Made by a program: the position numbers and the translations under genes. Positions 24,280-33,921 of a stretch of DNA of 64,000 nucleotides are shown piece after piece; positions within the stretch are counted from its first letter, which is position 1; every line of letters begins with the position of its first letter. The DNA is from Fragilaria crotonensis (Eukaryota; Bacillariophyta; Fragilariophyceae; Fragilariales; Fragilariaceae). The stretch lies in assembly GCA_022925895.1 (NCBI GenBank), contig JAKSYS010000319.1:1-64000 (forward strand), written 5' to 3'. The notes beneath the pieces were generated by a model. That model had not been told where the DNA came from, searched no databases, and saw nothing but the letters and a program-made list of their open reading frames with translations.

Positions 24280-25600
24280 GATAGTAGTCCGGTTTTATTC
24301 CACTCTCTATACCACCCAGTGAAGCCTGCGCTACAAGTGTTCATTTATAGTCGTACTGTACCTGGACTAACGTGCTACGGCTACGAAAACATCTACAGGA
24401 TCTGTAGTACATTGAAATCTACTTTAGAGTACTAGGGCCCCATTTTATGAAGGGCCGACAAGGGACCAAAACGTTCGTTTTGCTTACTTCGTTGCTAGGC
24501 TGCTGATTGCTCACCATGAACACAACACCATCCAACTAAGTAGCTCTCTATGACATTACCTATACTTTTTACATGCATGCTTGCTCCAAAACTGCTGCAG
24601 CCTGTGTGCATTGTAGCCTTTGCAACAGTGATTTCTGAGCCTGCATGAGATGAAGCCACATTTTATTGACGGCATCCGAATGACAACCCCCACCAGTCTG
24701 CCCGCCTAATATCCCTATGGACTAGTCCTGACACCATATCCAAAGACAACAAACATACCATGATTCCCGGACAAAGGTACATCAGATACCTAATCACCGA
24801 GCTACTGCACCAACCAGCCCACCAACGGCTGTCACCCATATGGGTCACATGACGGCTGCTGCTGATTGATATCCATTATTGACTGTCTGAAGTTTGATCC
24901 GTGGGTCGGTCCTTGCCACCCACCTGCTTCTCTACTAGTAGGAGCTGGATTGGTTTACTTGTTGGTGACGCCCATTGCACACACTTCTCCTGATGACGCA
25001 CCATCTAAAACCATGACAAAAACAACAATCCCCGCGGTTGATAAGGAGACAGTAAAGCCCACAGTTTTCCCGACAAATCCACCGGCATGTGCGTGTTGTC
25101 CTTGGGCATGGTGTTGGGACTGCATACTACCCGGTTGGGCTGCTGGTTTGCTTGTTGGCCGGTTGTTGCAGCCAGCACCAAATTCAATCCCCATTGACCA
25201 GCATGCACCTATGATTGCAAACTGGTAAGGCCATGACTCCAACACAAGCCCATCGACAGTGCCAGCCATTATGCCGACAGGCCAACCATCGCGTCAACTC
25301 ACCACTGCGCCAACTTTGATCAGGCACCAACATGTTGGCACATGTCATTGCCAACCCTCTCACCAGCAAACTAGTAAGCAACATTCCAAAATTTCTCCCA
25401 CCAGATTGTCGGTGCACTCCACAAGATCAGCCATGCTTCATGATGATGATGCAGGAGTCATACCTCGTGAATTTCATCGTCCTTGTTAATCGGACTACTG
25501 AAAAAAAGCGCGTGGGATGCTGACAACCATTCCGAGTGGAATAGTGGAATTTCCGTAGGACACTCTACGAAGGAAAAAATCCACTCACAGCGCCACTGAA
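24280..25600. other. intergenic, no gene recognised
   Basis: Contains open stretches on both strands around 24866-25269 with Cys/Trp/Pro-rich composition (CACCPWAWCWDC) that I do not trust as coding. Near 24434-24455, GGGCCCCATTTTATGAAGGG could be a short palindromic terminus. Otherwise nothing seen. Confidence 0.35.
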
Positions 25601-25714
25601 CTTGTGCAACAAAAATTACCTAATTTATACCCACCCCAAAATTACAGTACAATAAATTTGCACGGGGACCCCCGTAACCCCCCGTACATAACACCACTTC
25701 GGTGGAATTTCCGT
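25601..25714 (-). repeat. 114-bp repeat X, right inverted copy
   Basis: Reverse complement of 16955-17069 with scattered differences. The pair brackets the copia-type element plus 1.3 kb. Confidence 0.75.
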
Positions 25715-25726
25715 ACTTTTGTTAAA

Positions 25727-25755
25727 AGGTATACTTGTACCTACGATATAGAGTG
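25727..25755 (+). repeat. 29-bp direct repeat, right copy
   Basis: Exact copy of 17434-17462, 12 bp from the edge of repeat X. It is followed by GGCGCTGTGGCGCTGTG, a small tandem duplication. Confidence 0.8.
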
Positions 25756-25937
25756 GCGCTGTGGCGCTGTGATTTTCTCCTGGGTGCCGTGTTGCTGCGA
25801 GCTGAGAGTCTGCAGTATGCAGTCTGCATTGTGCGGGCGACATCAAAATGTCTTCAAAGAATGACCACAAAGCAACAACGACCACCTCGGATTGTTGAGA
25901 CCAGCATTCGTACTTTGTGTATAGTGATATCGGAAGA

Positions 25938-27851
25938 ATGGCTCCCACATTTGTAGACACCAAAAGCCGCGGTTATCGTCGGCTTCGTCCTTCTGAGTTC
26001 AACGACCCAAATCCTAGGTACCTGCTGTTGGTGGCGATCCTCGTCGCCTTTTTGGGTGGATTCCTGCTGGGAAAGCGTGAGTCTACGCCTGTAACCATGG
26101 CGACCGTCTTTGAGCGATTCTCTGAAATGATTTCCCGAGAGCAAGAGTTATCGGTTGACTTCCTGTTAGGAAAACTGGCCAAGGCTAGAATTGAGCTTGA
26201 CGAGTCATTTCGGGGGAAATATGGAGACTATTATGGCATCCTCTTCGACCCTTTTCAAATACAAAAGAACATTTTCTTGGCATCGCCCACATCTCGTGAG
26301 AGATTGAAGCGACGGATGATTCAAAAGATTCTAGAAAAGTTGTTGGACCCATCAAAAGAGGTTAAATTCGTCTGGGCGACTGCTGGGGACTCATCTGCTG
26401 CTGGACACGGGAACATGTTCAACCAATCGTACACTGCAGTATTGGAAAGAAGCGTTCAGCCAGCGTTCCAGGCACTTGGGATCAACTTCGTGGGAAGAAA
26501 TTATGGCATGATGTGGTATCAAAGTTCGCCAGAAGTGGCGTTTTGCATGAAGGAAATATATGGGGCTGAAGGCGATCTCGATGTTCTCAACTGGGACTTT
26601 TCTATGCAAGACGGCGATGCAAACGCGTACAAGACGGAAATGTGGGTTGAGCGAGCAATGGTGCACCCAGGGTTACCAGTGCTTTTCTTTGTGGACAAAC
26701 GATCATCGCCGCGTCTGGAAATGCTGAAGCAAAAACTTGACACGAACGGTGTTGGATTTGTCTTCATGGATAAAATGGCCGTCGATGTGGTTCGTTCGCG
26801 CGTTCCAACTAACGCCAAAGCTGTTGCCGTTAAAGATTGGATTTGCCCTGGCGGTGCTGTTGAGGGATCTCTGACGTGCGATGATCCCATTCGATTCTTT
26901 GTGTGTGATCAACGCGAGAGTGGTAAAAAGTGCTTGGCAGCTAAGTATGACACTCTTCCTGGGTGTGAAAGTGGACAAATATCGAACCACCCAGGATGGA
27001 AAGAACATCAGTTCAAAGGCATGCTAATTAGTCAATTCATCCTCGATGTCCTGGAAGAAGCTTTAGTCACATTGGACGGTATGATGCACCCGAATGGGCA
27101 ATCCTTGGCGGTGAAATCGGACGTCCTAATCGACCGACTCAACGCCCTTCACCAGCGAGACGTGCAGAATGCGACGATGTCTCCGATTCCATCGAGCTAC
27201 CGTGGGATTGACGAGGATTTGATGCGACAACTGACGCCATCGTTAGTCTTTCGTGGAAACAGTGTTTGCCATACAGCCTTGCTGCCGGCTCAGAGCCGCT
27301 TCCTTGGCCACGTAACAGAATCTGCAATGATTGGCTCGCCTGATGGCGGCTACGACACTGGTGAAAACAAGTTAACCTGCAAAGCAGAGCACAACGAGTT
27401 GCCACTAGCTTACTCGTCGTCTGATAGACTCCGATGCCCCAGTCCCAAGATTGACCATAAGGACTTCTTTTACCTCCGAAATCAAGACGGTTGGCTTCAT
27501 TCCACGATACCGACTCGCGCTGAAGTACAAGCCTACCAACGAAATCCACCACAAGGAATCATCCTTGTTTGTCTTCAAGTTTGCCCCATGGATAGGTGCT
27601 CAGATGACTATGTTGGCTTCGGGAAAAGCAGTGACCACGGACATGCAAAGATCAGCATGAAGGTCGACGGAAAAGAAGTCAAGAGTGTCATCAACCTTGA
27701 TCACGGGTGTCACGTTTTAGAAAGTGAAAGTGGTATACGATGGGGGCCAGGGTTGGCGGAGGAGGGACGATACAAGCTTTCATTCAGGTTGCATGTCAAA
27801 CTCAGTGGTCTGACATACTCTGTTAAAGTATCGTCAATCGTGGTCATGTAA
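25938..27851 (+). CDS. membrane-anchored SGNH/GDSL-like protein, diatom-type
   Basis: An intact 637-residue protein from the first ATG. Residues 28-45 (YLLLVAILVAFLGGFLLG) are a single membrane segment after a basic cytosolic tail, giving a type II topology with the bulk in the secretory lumen or outside. At 146-160 VWATAGDSSAAGHGN has the GDS core of SGNH hydrolase block I. It is followed by NYGMMWYQSSPEVAFC, LDVLNWDFSMQDG and, later, HPGWKEHQFKGMLISQFILD, which could supply the catalytic His. These resemble an acyl-ester hydrolase fold, but the catalytic set is not proven. The C-terminal third, with many Cys (SVCHTALLPAQSRFLGHV, CLQVCPMDRCSDDYVG), looks like a separate beta-rich lectin-like region. 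A role in modifying cell-surface glycans is inference. Confidence 0.65.
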   Translation: MAPTFVDTKSRGYRRLRPSEFNDPNPRYLLLVAILVAFLGGFLLGKRESTPVTMATVFERFSEMISREQELSVDFLLGKLAKARIELDESFRGKYGDYYGILFDPFQIQKNIFLASPTSRERLKRRMIQKILEKLLDPSKEVKFVWATAGDSSAAGHGNMFNQSYTAVLERSVQPAFQALGINFVGRNYGMMWYQSSPEVAFCMKEIYGAEGDLDVLNWDFSMQDGDANAYKTEMWVERAMVHPGLPVLFFVDKRSSPRLEMLKQKLDTNGVGFVFMDKMAVDVVRSRVPTNAKAVAVKDWICPGGAVEGSLTCDDPIRFFVCDQRESGKKCLAAKYDTLPGCESGQISNHPGWKEHQFKGMLISQFILDVLEEALVTLDGMMHPNGQSLAVKSDVLIDRLNALHQRDVQNATMSPIPSSYRGIDEDLMRQLTPSLVFRGNSVCHTALLPAQSRFLGHVTESAMIGSPDGGYDTGENKLTCKAEHNELPLAYSSSDRLRCPSPKIDHKDFFYLRNQDGWLHSTIPTRAEVQAYQRNPPQGIILVCLQVCPMDRCSDDYVGFGKSSDHGHAKISMKVDGKEVKSVINLDHGCHVLESESGIRWGPGLAEEGRYKLSFRLHVKLSGLTYSVKVSSIVVM

Positions 27852-27889
27852 TTCGAGACCATGCATCAACGGGCATTTTTAAAGAGAAC

Positions 27890-28992
27890 CTAGACTAGCC
27901 AAGGTTGGGCTGGTGCTTCTTCAACGCTGAGGTATAAACCCAGAAGGAGACATATGCTGGAACAAAGACAATGGCGACCAAAACTGCGAAGTACGTAAAA
28001 AATTTCAAGTGTGATCTTGAAAGCGACCAGCACGTCATTCATAGCCTTGAAGGCAATGAGTACCGGATAGAACCCTGGAGCCGAGTCGTAATCTGCCTCT
28101 GTTTCCTGCTGTTCCATCAAATTGATAGTTAAAATACTGAGACTTGATTGCTTCCTGAGGCTTTCGGCTCTCGACTTATGACTTTCATATTCTTGAGTCA
28201 ATCTGTTCAACTCGCGTTGAACTTCCATAACTTCCTGCACGTTTTGGGCCTTCTGAAGCAGAACCTGAATCGCTTTTCGACAAGCTGCCAAGGTCTCAGC
28301 GCGACTGGACGCATCGATGAACGAATCCGTGACATCTTGCGAGTTAATCGACAGGCTTTGCACCATATCAGAACCCAGGAGACCTTGGAGAGCAGAAATG
28401 ACGATGTGAAACTTGTCAGATTTCACGCGAAGGGTTAAGTCCATAATTATTCTGGATTTTTTCGTCTTCGTACTCTCTCTCTGATGTAATCACCTGGATA
28501 CACGTCACGGTAGGAATTCTTGCTCTCGACGTAGCCGCCATCCTTTTCTATCATTTCTTCAATCTTGTTCGCAATCGAAAACAAATCTCCTTGCTTAGAG
28601 ATGGCGGAGAGATGCCCAGTGTGAACCAACATTCGACTGGGAGGATTTATGTCCTTCACTTCATTAATGAACATATTCATGGATTGACTCACTACCTCGC
28701 CTAGAGTTTCGCCTTCGTCCTCTGCGATAGCATTTCGCTCCGTCGACACCACATGTCCTACCGCAGCGCCTTCATAGAAACGGTGCTTTGCTTCTCCTGC
28801 GGAACTCGCAGCCGAAGATGCTGCCATTGACCTCTGAGACCATTTCGGCGCTGAGCTGTCGCTGCGGTCGCTCAACACCATAGTCGATGAAAACGCGAAT
28901 AGAAGAAGGGCGACCATTGCCATCATCGAATGACGGCTGACCATTATTCTTTTTTTCTGTTTCAGCTTGCCGTTGTCAGAGGACATTATCAA
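27890..28992 (-). CDS. DUF4349-family membrane protein, one frame break
   Basis: Two adjoining open stretches form one DUF4349 protein. The upstream part (28992-28447) has an N-terminal hydrophobic leader (SMMAMVALLLFAFSSTMVLS) and the first half of the domain (SRMLVHTGHLSAIS...IEEMIEKDGGYVESKNSYRD). The downstream part (28444-27890, other frame) has the rest: MDLTLRVKSDKFHIVI, SINSQDVTDSFIDASSRAE, KAQNVQEVMEVQRELNRL, SSLSILTINLMEQQ, then a hydrophobic C-terminal segment (HCLCSSICLLLGLYL). DUF4349 is a coiled-coil membrane protein of unknown role known mostly from bacteria. The frame change lies in an AGAGAGAG/AAAAAA patch near 28455-28475, a typical place for a sequencing indel. A 22-nt GT-AG reading there is too short to be an intron. 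Confidence 0.8.
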
Positions 28993-29203
28993 ATACTTCT
29001 ATAATGTCATGCACATTACCGTCTGTCTTGAGGACTGCCTGCTGCCTGGCAGCGATCAATTGATTGAAGAAAAGAGAGAGTTGCTTAGCCCTCCACGACT
29101 AAACGCAAATCCTACGGTAGTTGCCGGTCTGGTACCTGGTATCGTATAAACTGGAACGTGGAGTACACTGGAAGGTCCGGCCGCACCGTCGGAATCGAGG
29201 AAA

Positions 29204-30722
29204 AACCGAGAACACGTGACACCTCATAGTAGAGAGATCCTCTTTTGAATTTTTACAATACAAATTTACAGAACTCCTGACCCAGTACCGGTTCTGGGTC
29301 CTCAGCTTCGTAAATTTGAGATTCGATTTTCCCTTAACTTCATGAATTTTGGGGTCCTTTGGTAAATTTGAAGCCCGAATTTCCCTTCGACTTGACACTG
29401 AACAAATTCCGTTCCACGTGTTTACTTTGTTCAGAAAGTACTTCCACATGGAACATGATTTGTGTATATCAGCGTACGGCCTATTACGATAGAGTTTGTT
29501 GACTTTTCATCTTGCCCTGCGCAAGAATCTGACATGAGGCGGCGCAGTTTGCATGTATGTTGTATGTCACCGGGAGTCCGGGAGTTCGCTAACGCACAAA
29601 AATTGAATCTTGCATGAAGTCCTCATCGGAACTCGACGATGACGTTCGCTATTGCGATGTGGTCGTTCTAAGAACAACCACATCGCTATGTTGGTCATTC
29701 GATCGCCCTTGTTTCGGGTGATTCAACGGAAGAAACGACATCTATGCGCGTCGCGTGACACAAGAAACATGACATCTTGTACCAAAGGCAGATGGGTGTC
29801 ACTGGCTACGCATCGGCCACTGTATGTGGCTTAGCCTGAAAGCAACAAGGAGGATGCCAATGCCCGTAGGTCGGTGACAGTCAAGCTTGAAAAGTGATGT
29901 TTTGATCCGATGAAAGGAAATGATGCAAGAGGTCGGTCTTGCGGATGATTACTACTTCCATAGAAACAGCTGAAACCTATCACAGGCATTGGCGATTTCT
30001 TTGGTTAAATCGACGATGACAACCGTGAAGTGGAATGCCAGTTGGACGCAATCTTCTCTCCAGATTGCATGGACAATGATATTGCACAAGCCGTGTTTGG
30101 AGAATTTGCGAGACTGTTGTTAAAGAGATTCTCGATGACTTTTGTATCATGGCGTTCAACGAAGGCTTCGGCGAGCACATGGAGGCAAAAAGCCACACAA
30201 AGGAGTGTATCAGAAGGAAAAGATTGACTTTAACCAAGCATCTTCAAATGAAGGATGTTCAACAGGACAGGCTGATCACATTGAAAAGCAGAAATGAAGC
30301 TGCAAAAGCCGACATGTTCAAAAATTTTCAGCAGCATTTGTCAAAGGGCAGAAAAACAGCGAAGGAACTAGAGTAGCAGTAGTGATAAATAGTCAATCAT
30401 CATCCTACTTTTTATACTACGTATGCAATCAAAGAGATAGGACAACACCGATAGAGGGAGTGATTGCGTCGATGTACTTGCTCTTGCATGATCTCTACCG
30501 GTAGTCCGAGAGTCCAAGTGTTTTGATAGAAAACGGAATCTTGTTGAATGATATGAGAAATTTCGAAGGAATCTGATTAGTGAAATTCATCTTGTATTTT
30601 CTAAAAAGAGGGACAAAATTTGCAATGTAAATTACTGTAACAAAAATACGCCAAATCTTCGTAAGGTTACGGGTTCCGTACTGTTAACAATAAAAGAGGA
30701 TCTCTCTAGTAAGAGTCTCGGT
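29204..30722. mobile_element. degraded inverted-repeat element, about 1.5 kb
   Basis: Imperfect inverted ends: AACCGAGA then TAGTAGAGAGATCCTCTTTT on the left (to 29246), against the reverse complement of 30692-30722 on the right. The best-matching block is 20 bp with one mismatch. Between them lies AT-rich DNA and a small coding relic. No target duplication was found. It is probably a non-autonomous or dying DNA transposon. Confidence 0.45.
30149..30376 (+). pseudogene. small basic coiled-coil coding relic, family unknown
   Basis: 75 residues, strongly charged: HTKECIRRKRLTLTKHLQMK, then SRNEAAKADMFKNFQQHLSK. The preceding 120 bp in another frame (DNDIAQAVFGEFARLLL) looks like the same protein before a frame change. 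It sits inside the inverted-repeat element at 29204-30722. No family recognised. Confidence 0.3.
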
Positions 30723-30791
30723 TCCACGTTATGTCATTTTCAACTCATGAAAAGCAAGGCCGGCGCGTTTATCATGTGGATCATAGTCAGA

Positions 30792-30938
30792 GAAATTCCA
30801 CTTCCCCTAAATGAAATTCCACTTCCCCTAAGTGAAATTCCACTTCCCCGAAGTGAAATTCCACTTACCCGAAGTGGAATTCCACTTCACCGAAGTGGAT
30901 TTTCACTTACCCGAAGTGGAATTCCACTTCCTCACAAT
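30792..30938. repeat. 21-bp tandem array, seven units, palindromic core
   Basis: Seven 21-bp units of the form GAAATTCCACTTCCCCGAAGT. The unit edges create AAGTGGAATTCCACTT palindromes, most clearly in the later units. A fragment with the same core follows at 31003-31057. The array opens an artificial frame (EIPLPLNEIPLPLSEIPLPR) that is not a gene. Confidence 0.9.
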
Positions 30939-31002
30939 GCGATAGACACATAGACACACGTGTCGCCTACACAATTCAGTATGAATTCATTTCGGGAAAA
31001 TT

Positions 31003-31057
31003 GCATTTCACTTCGGCTAAGTGGAATTCCACTTCCCCAAAGTGGAATTCCACTTCG
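31003..31057. repeat. second cluster of the AGTGGAATTCCACT palindrome
   Basis: Two to three units of the same palindrome, separated from the main array by 65 bp of unrelated sequence. Confidence 0.8.
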
Positions 31058-31399
31058 CATCAGAAAACCTTGCCGGCTCTGTTGCATTGACTGCACGAGC
31101 TACAAATATCGCAGCACATGTTTTTTTTGAAGTCGGTGTACGTGGAAATGACTTCGATACCGGAACTTAACGGCTATAACGTGCTTTGGCCGGACCTTCC
31201 TGCGGAGACGTGAGACTACCGATACTGTACAAGTAGCATCGCCTCAGATGATATGTCAAATGACATATATGCATACAATATATATACTGATGTGCTGCGA
31301 AATATACAGAGTCGAGGATACAGTACAGTGCACAATGCACAGTACTTGTTGTACAGTCGGCGAGTCGGAGGGCCGGAATACAGGCGTACGTGTACCAGG

Positions 31400-31990
31400 A
31401 AGGTCCGGCCCATGCACGTTCCAGCCGTACCGTTAGGGGCAGTTGAGTTTGCGCGCCAGCCTTGCTCCGATTTGCATGATGCGAGAATTTTAGCAATCGT
31501 AATGATCCATCCGAGCCGGCAAGGTTGCTGCATCGTAAGCAAATTTTTCTTGACAGTAAGCAAAATCAGTAAGCAAATTATGCCGGTAAGCAAATTTTGT
31601 AAGCAAATTTTTTCTGTAAGCAAATTTGATTTTCGTAAGCAAATTCTTCTTTGTTGTAAGTAAATTTTATTTAGGTGTTTGAAAATTGGTATGTTTTTAC
31701 GTAGAAAAGACAGTCCCCGTAAGCAAATTTAATCTCCCAGTAAGCAAATTTTGTAAGCAAATTTCTGGTTACAATAGATTTGCTTATGGTAAGCAAATTC
31801 AGTAAGCAATTTCATTCCGTAAGCAATTTTTTTTTCGCTGTAAGCAAATTTTCTTGCAGACGTCAGCCGTGTCACCACCACGCCGGCACATCCAATTATG
31901 CGCCAGCCAGACATCGATCGGAACTTGTTTCCCTCCCGGCGGGCGCGCATACTTCCTTTATTCAGGACTTCGCCCGTATTGCCGGACCTT
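31400..31990. mobile_element. 591-bp inverted-repeat element carrying the GTAAGCAAATTT array
   Basis: Bounded by AAGGTCCGGCC at the left and GCCGGACCTT at the right, with CCAGG immediately outside on both sides (31395-31399 and 31991-31995), as a 5-bp target duplication would look. The same GGAAGGTCCGGCC word occurs at 29170 and, inverted, at 31190. Carries no gene. It is probably a MITE-like element, though the inverted ends are only about 10 bp. Confidence 0.5.
31535..31852 (+). repeat. irregular array of GTAAGCAAATTT words
   Basis: About 15 direct copies of GTAAGCAAA(T)n at 31535, 31556, 31569, 31586, 31599, 31616, 31635, 31656, 31719, 31740, 31753, 31789, 31802, 31819 and 31840, plus one inverted copy near 31778. 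Spacers are T-rich and vary from 2 to about 50 bp and are unrelated to each other. It is therefore not a tandem satellite or CRISPR. GTAAG(C/T) matches a 5' splice-site consensus; no matching acceptors were seen. Confidence 0.9.
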
Positions 31991-32480
31991 CCAGGAACGA
32001 ACCTGGTGCAAGTATGATAAAAGGTGTAGTATGTCATACCAGGTACAAGTACCTGGTCCATTATACCGAGTAATATTTAGTGGGTGCGCCCTAAATACAC
32101 ACAAGTAATGGGACTCCATCCCATACAACGATGGTATGTCATAAATTGGAGTATGAACATGTACGTCTGGTACTACAGTACTAGTGCAGTACTGTAGTTC
32201 TCTCGTTTTGGACACGTAGACGTAGTAGGAGTTAGGGAGCAGTCGTAGTATTCTGTGTACCTGTACCTGGTACTGCTGTACTGGTACTCTACAATCTATC
32301 ATGCGCGGCGTAACGGCATACACTGTCGACGTGCAAGTTCGCCTCATCTGATTCATTCATCACTGTTGCTTAGACGAAGAAAAAAAACCGACTCAGCACA
32401 CAACCATTACAATCAGTCAAGGAACTACTCCGTGACGATCAAACTGCTGAACGGTGAATATACTTTGAAAGGCACTCAGG

Positions 32481-33438
32481 ATGCGCATCGTCATAGTTTC
32501 ATTGGTTGCACTAGTAGCAAACGTCCATGGATTCAACCTTTTAGCCCTCCCCAGGTCCGCCTCAACGGCGTCGAAAGTGTTCATGAGTGAACCATCGGAT
32601 ACTTCCTCTGATAGTGAAGACGTACTGACCATCGATAGCGAACCATACATTCCAACCGAAAATGAAGCACTGATTACGGCTGTTTTGGATAGATTGAGCG
32701 GACTTTCAGGGGAAGTTTCAGCCGAATCTCGGTCTGCGGTGAACGAAGCGTTGCTCAAATTGGAAGCCATGAATCCTACGACGAATCCTACCATGTCGCC
32801 TTTGTTGAACGGAGTGTGGGAATTAAAGTACGCAGCAGGGTATGCGTCCGATTGGGCTCTCCAGTCTCCAACAAGGTGAGTTGTCGTTTTTTCTACGAAA
32901 TAACTTATGGTCGAAACCCTCATCCTGTGCCGTTGTGCCTAATGTTTATATCATTTGCTCGTCATTCTTGATAGACAACTTGCACTCTTTGTACCTGCGG
33001 GTACTCTCCAGGTATTTTTGCCCTTTCGCTGGCGCAAAAGCTCCTTCGGCCTTGGTCGATGTCGGCGAATTGAGATCTCACTTTCGCCAGCAGCCCCGGA
33101 TTGAGGCAAGGATGTGAAATTCTGGTAGAACCTCCGACGATGTGATTGTGAAGTGCCGACTTGACGTGCAGTCTGGTATTCGCTTCTCCGAAGTCTATGA
33201 ATCTGCCGTCGTTTTGGGACAAAACATCGCGTTGCCAGCCCAAGTTCAATACTCCCGTGACCTCTACATCACCTATGTCGATGAAGATTTGTTGATAGTG
33301 CGCGATGCTAGCGGCGTACCTGAGGTGCTGGTGCGAAAACAAAAGGTTTTTGTGGAGAACTGGGGTGTCGAGCCGAGCTCTCTCGATGACATGGCGCCCC
33401 CTGGAGACGATGGCACTGATTTGCCTGCAACCGATTAA
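32481..33438 (+). CDS. PAP/fibrillin family plastid lipid-associated protein, one intron, several frame breaks
   Basis: Plastid-lipid-associated protein likely acting at thylakoids or plastoglobules. The N-terminus is a signal peptide (MRIVIVSLVALVANVHG) followed by FNLLALPR, fitting the diatom bipartite plastid-targeting rule with F at +1. Domain start: NGVWELKYAAGYASDWALQS. A GT-AG intron (32876-32974, 99 nt, gtgagt...atag) joins SPT to RQLALF, exactly as the family requires. In exon 2 between about 32990 and 33130 the expected residues appear in successive frames (GYSPGIFALSLAQK, APSALVDVGEL, IEISLSPAAP, PRIEA), about four to five indels in 140 bp. From 33130 the frame is open to the stop, with CRLDVQSGIRFSEVYES and TYVDEDLLIVRDASG. 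Either a damaged gene or a poor-quality patch of sequence. Confidence 0.75.
32876..32974 (+). other. intron of the PAP/fibrillin gene
   Basis: Starts GTGAGT, ends ATAG, phase 2. Removal restores T-R-Q-L-A-L-F across the junction. Confidence 0.8.
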
Positions 33439-33878
33439 CATGGTTGCCCATCCACGTTTGCCAACCCTACTAGATCTCATCACGATTGGCTGCATAGTAG
33501 CAGTAACTTCTGCTGTTGTAGTAATGCTGTAGCAGGTTTGCTGCAACTGCAACCGTCAAAAATGTTTTGACTAGCCTTGGATCGTCATCATCAATAAGCG
33601 GCATGCCAACACCTGCCCTTATTGCTCGAACTAGATAACTGGTTCGTCTGCCTGCAGCGGGTGGGTGGTTGTTTGATTTCGCTACACGAAATTTCCATCA
33701 CAAACCATATCCACCACACAATTTGAATTTTGCGCAGACCCTCCTTCGTCTCTTATGATCAATAACAGCCTTCCGGCAACACCACCCAGGCAACGATGTA
33801 AGAACCACTTCCTCGGGCCATTCCCCCGATGGGTAGGGCTGACCGAGTACTGGTCAAGACCGGGGCTGACAAAGGGAT
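33439..33878. other. intergenic, no gene seen
   Basis: Between the PAP gene and the second copia-type element. No supported feature. Confidence 0.4.
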
Positions 33879-33921
33879 TAGCTCATACTGTACCGTAACA
33901 TCACGTGTCACAGTAATATTC
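33879..33921 (-). repeat. terminal repeat block of second copia-type element, 3' side
   Basis: 43-bp block containing TAGCTCATACTGTACCGTAA, matched at 38593-38635 with three differences. Confidence 0.7.

Noticed and set aside
24866-25228. Coding gene with Cys/Trp-rich stretch
   Set aside because: Both strands are open over the same span, there is no domain, and the composition looks like low-complexity DNA.
16955-25714. A single 8.8-kb transposon with repeat X as its inverted ends
   Set aside because: Flanking bases show no target duplication, no transposase lies inside apart from the retroelement, and X divergence exceeds that of the LTRs. Two older X copies are simpler.
28447-28480. A 22-nt GT-AG intron restoring the DUF4349 frame
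   Set aside because: Too short to be spliced, and it does not give the expected residues at the junction.
30747-30953. Protein with EIPLP repeats
   Set aside because: Produced by the 21-bp palindromic array, with no start context or continuation.
31535-31852. CRISPR-like array
   Set aside because: Repeats are only 9-12 bp, spacers vary from 2 to 50 bp and are T-rich, one copy is inverted, and the host is a eukaryote.
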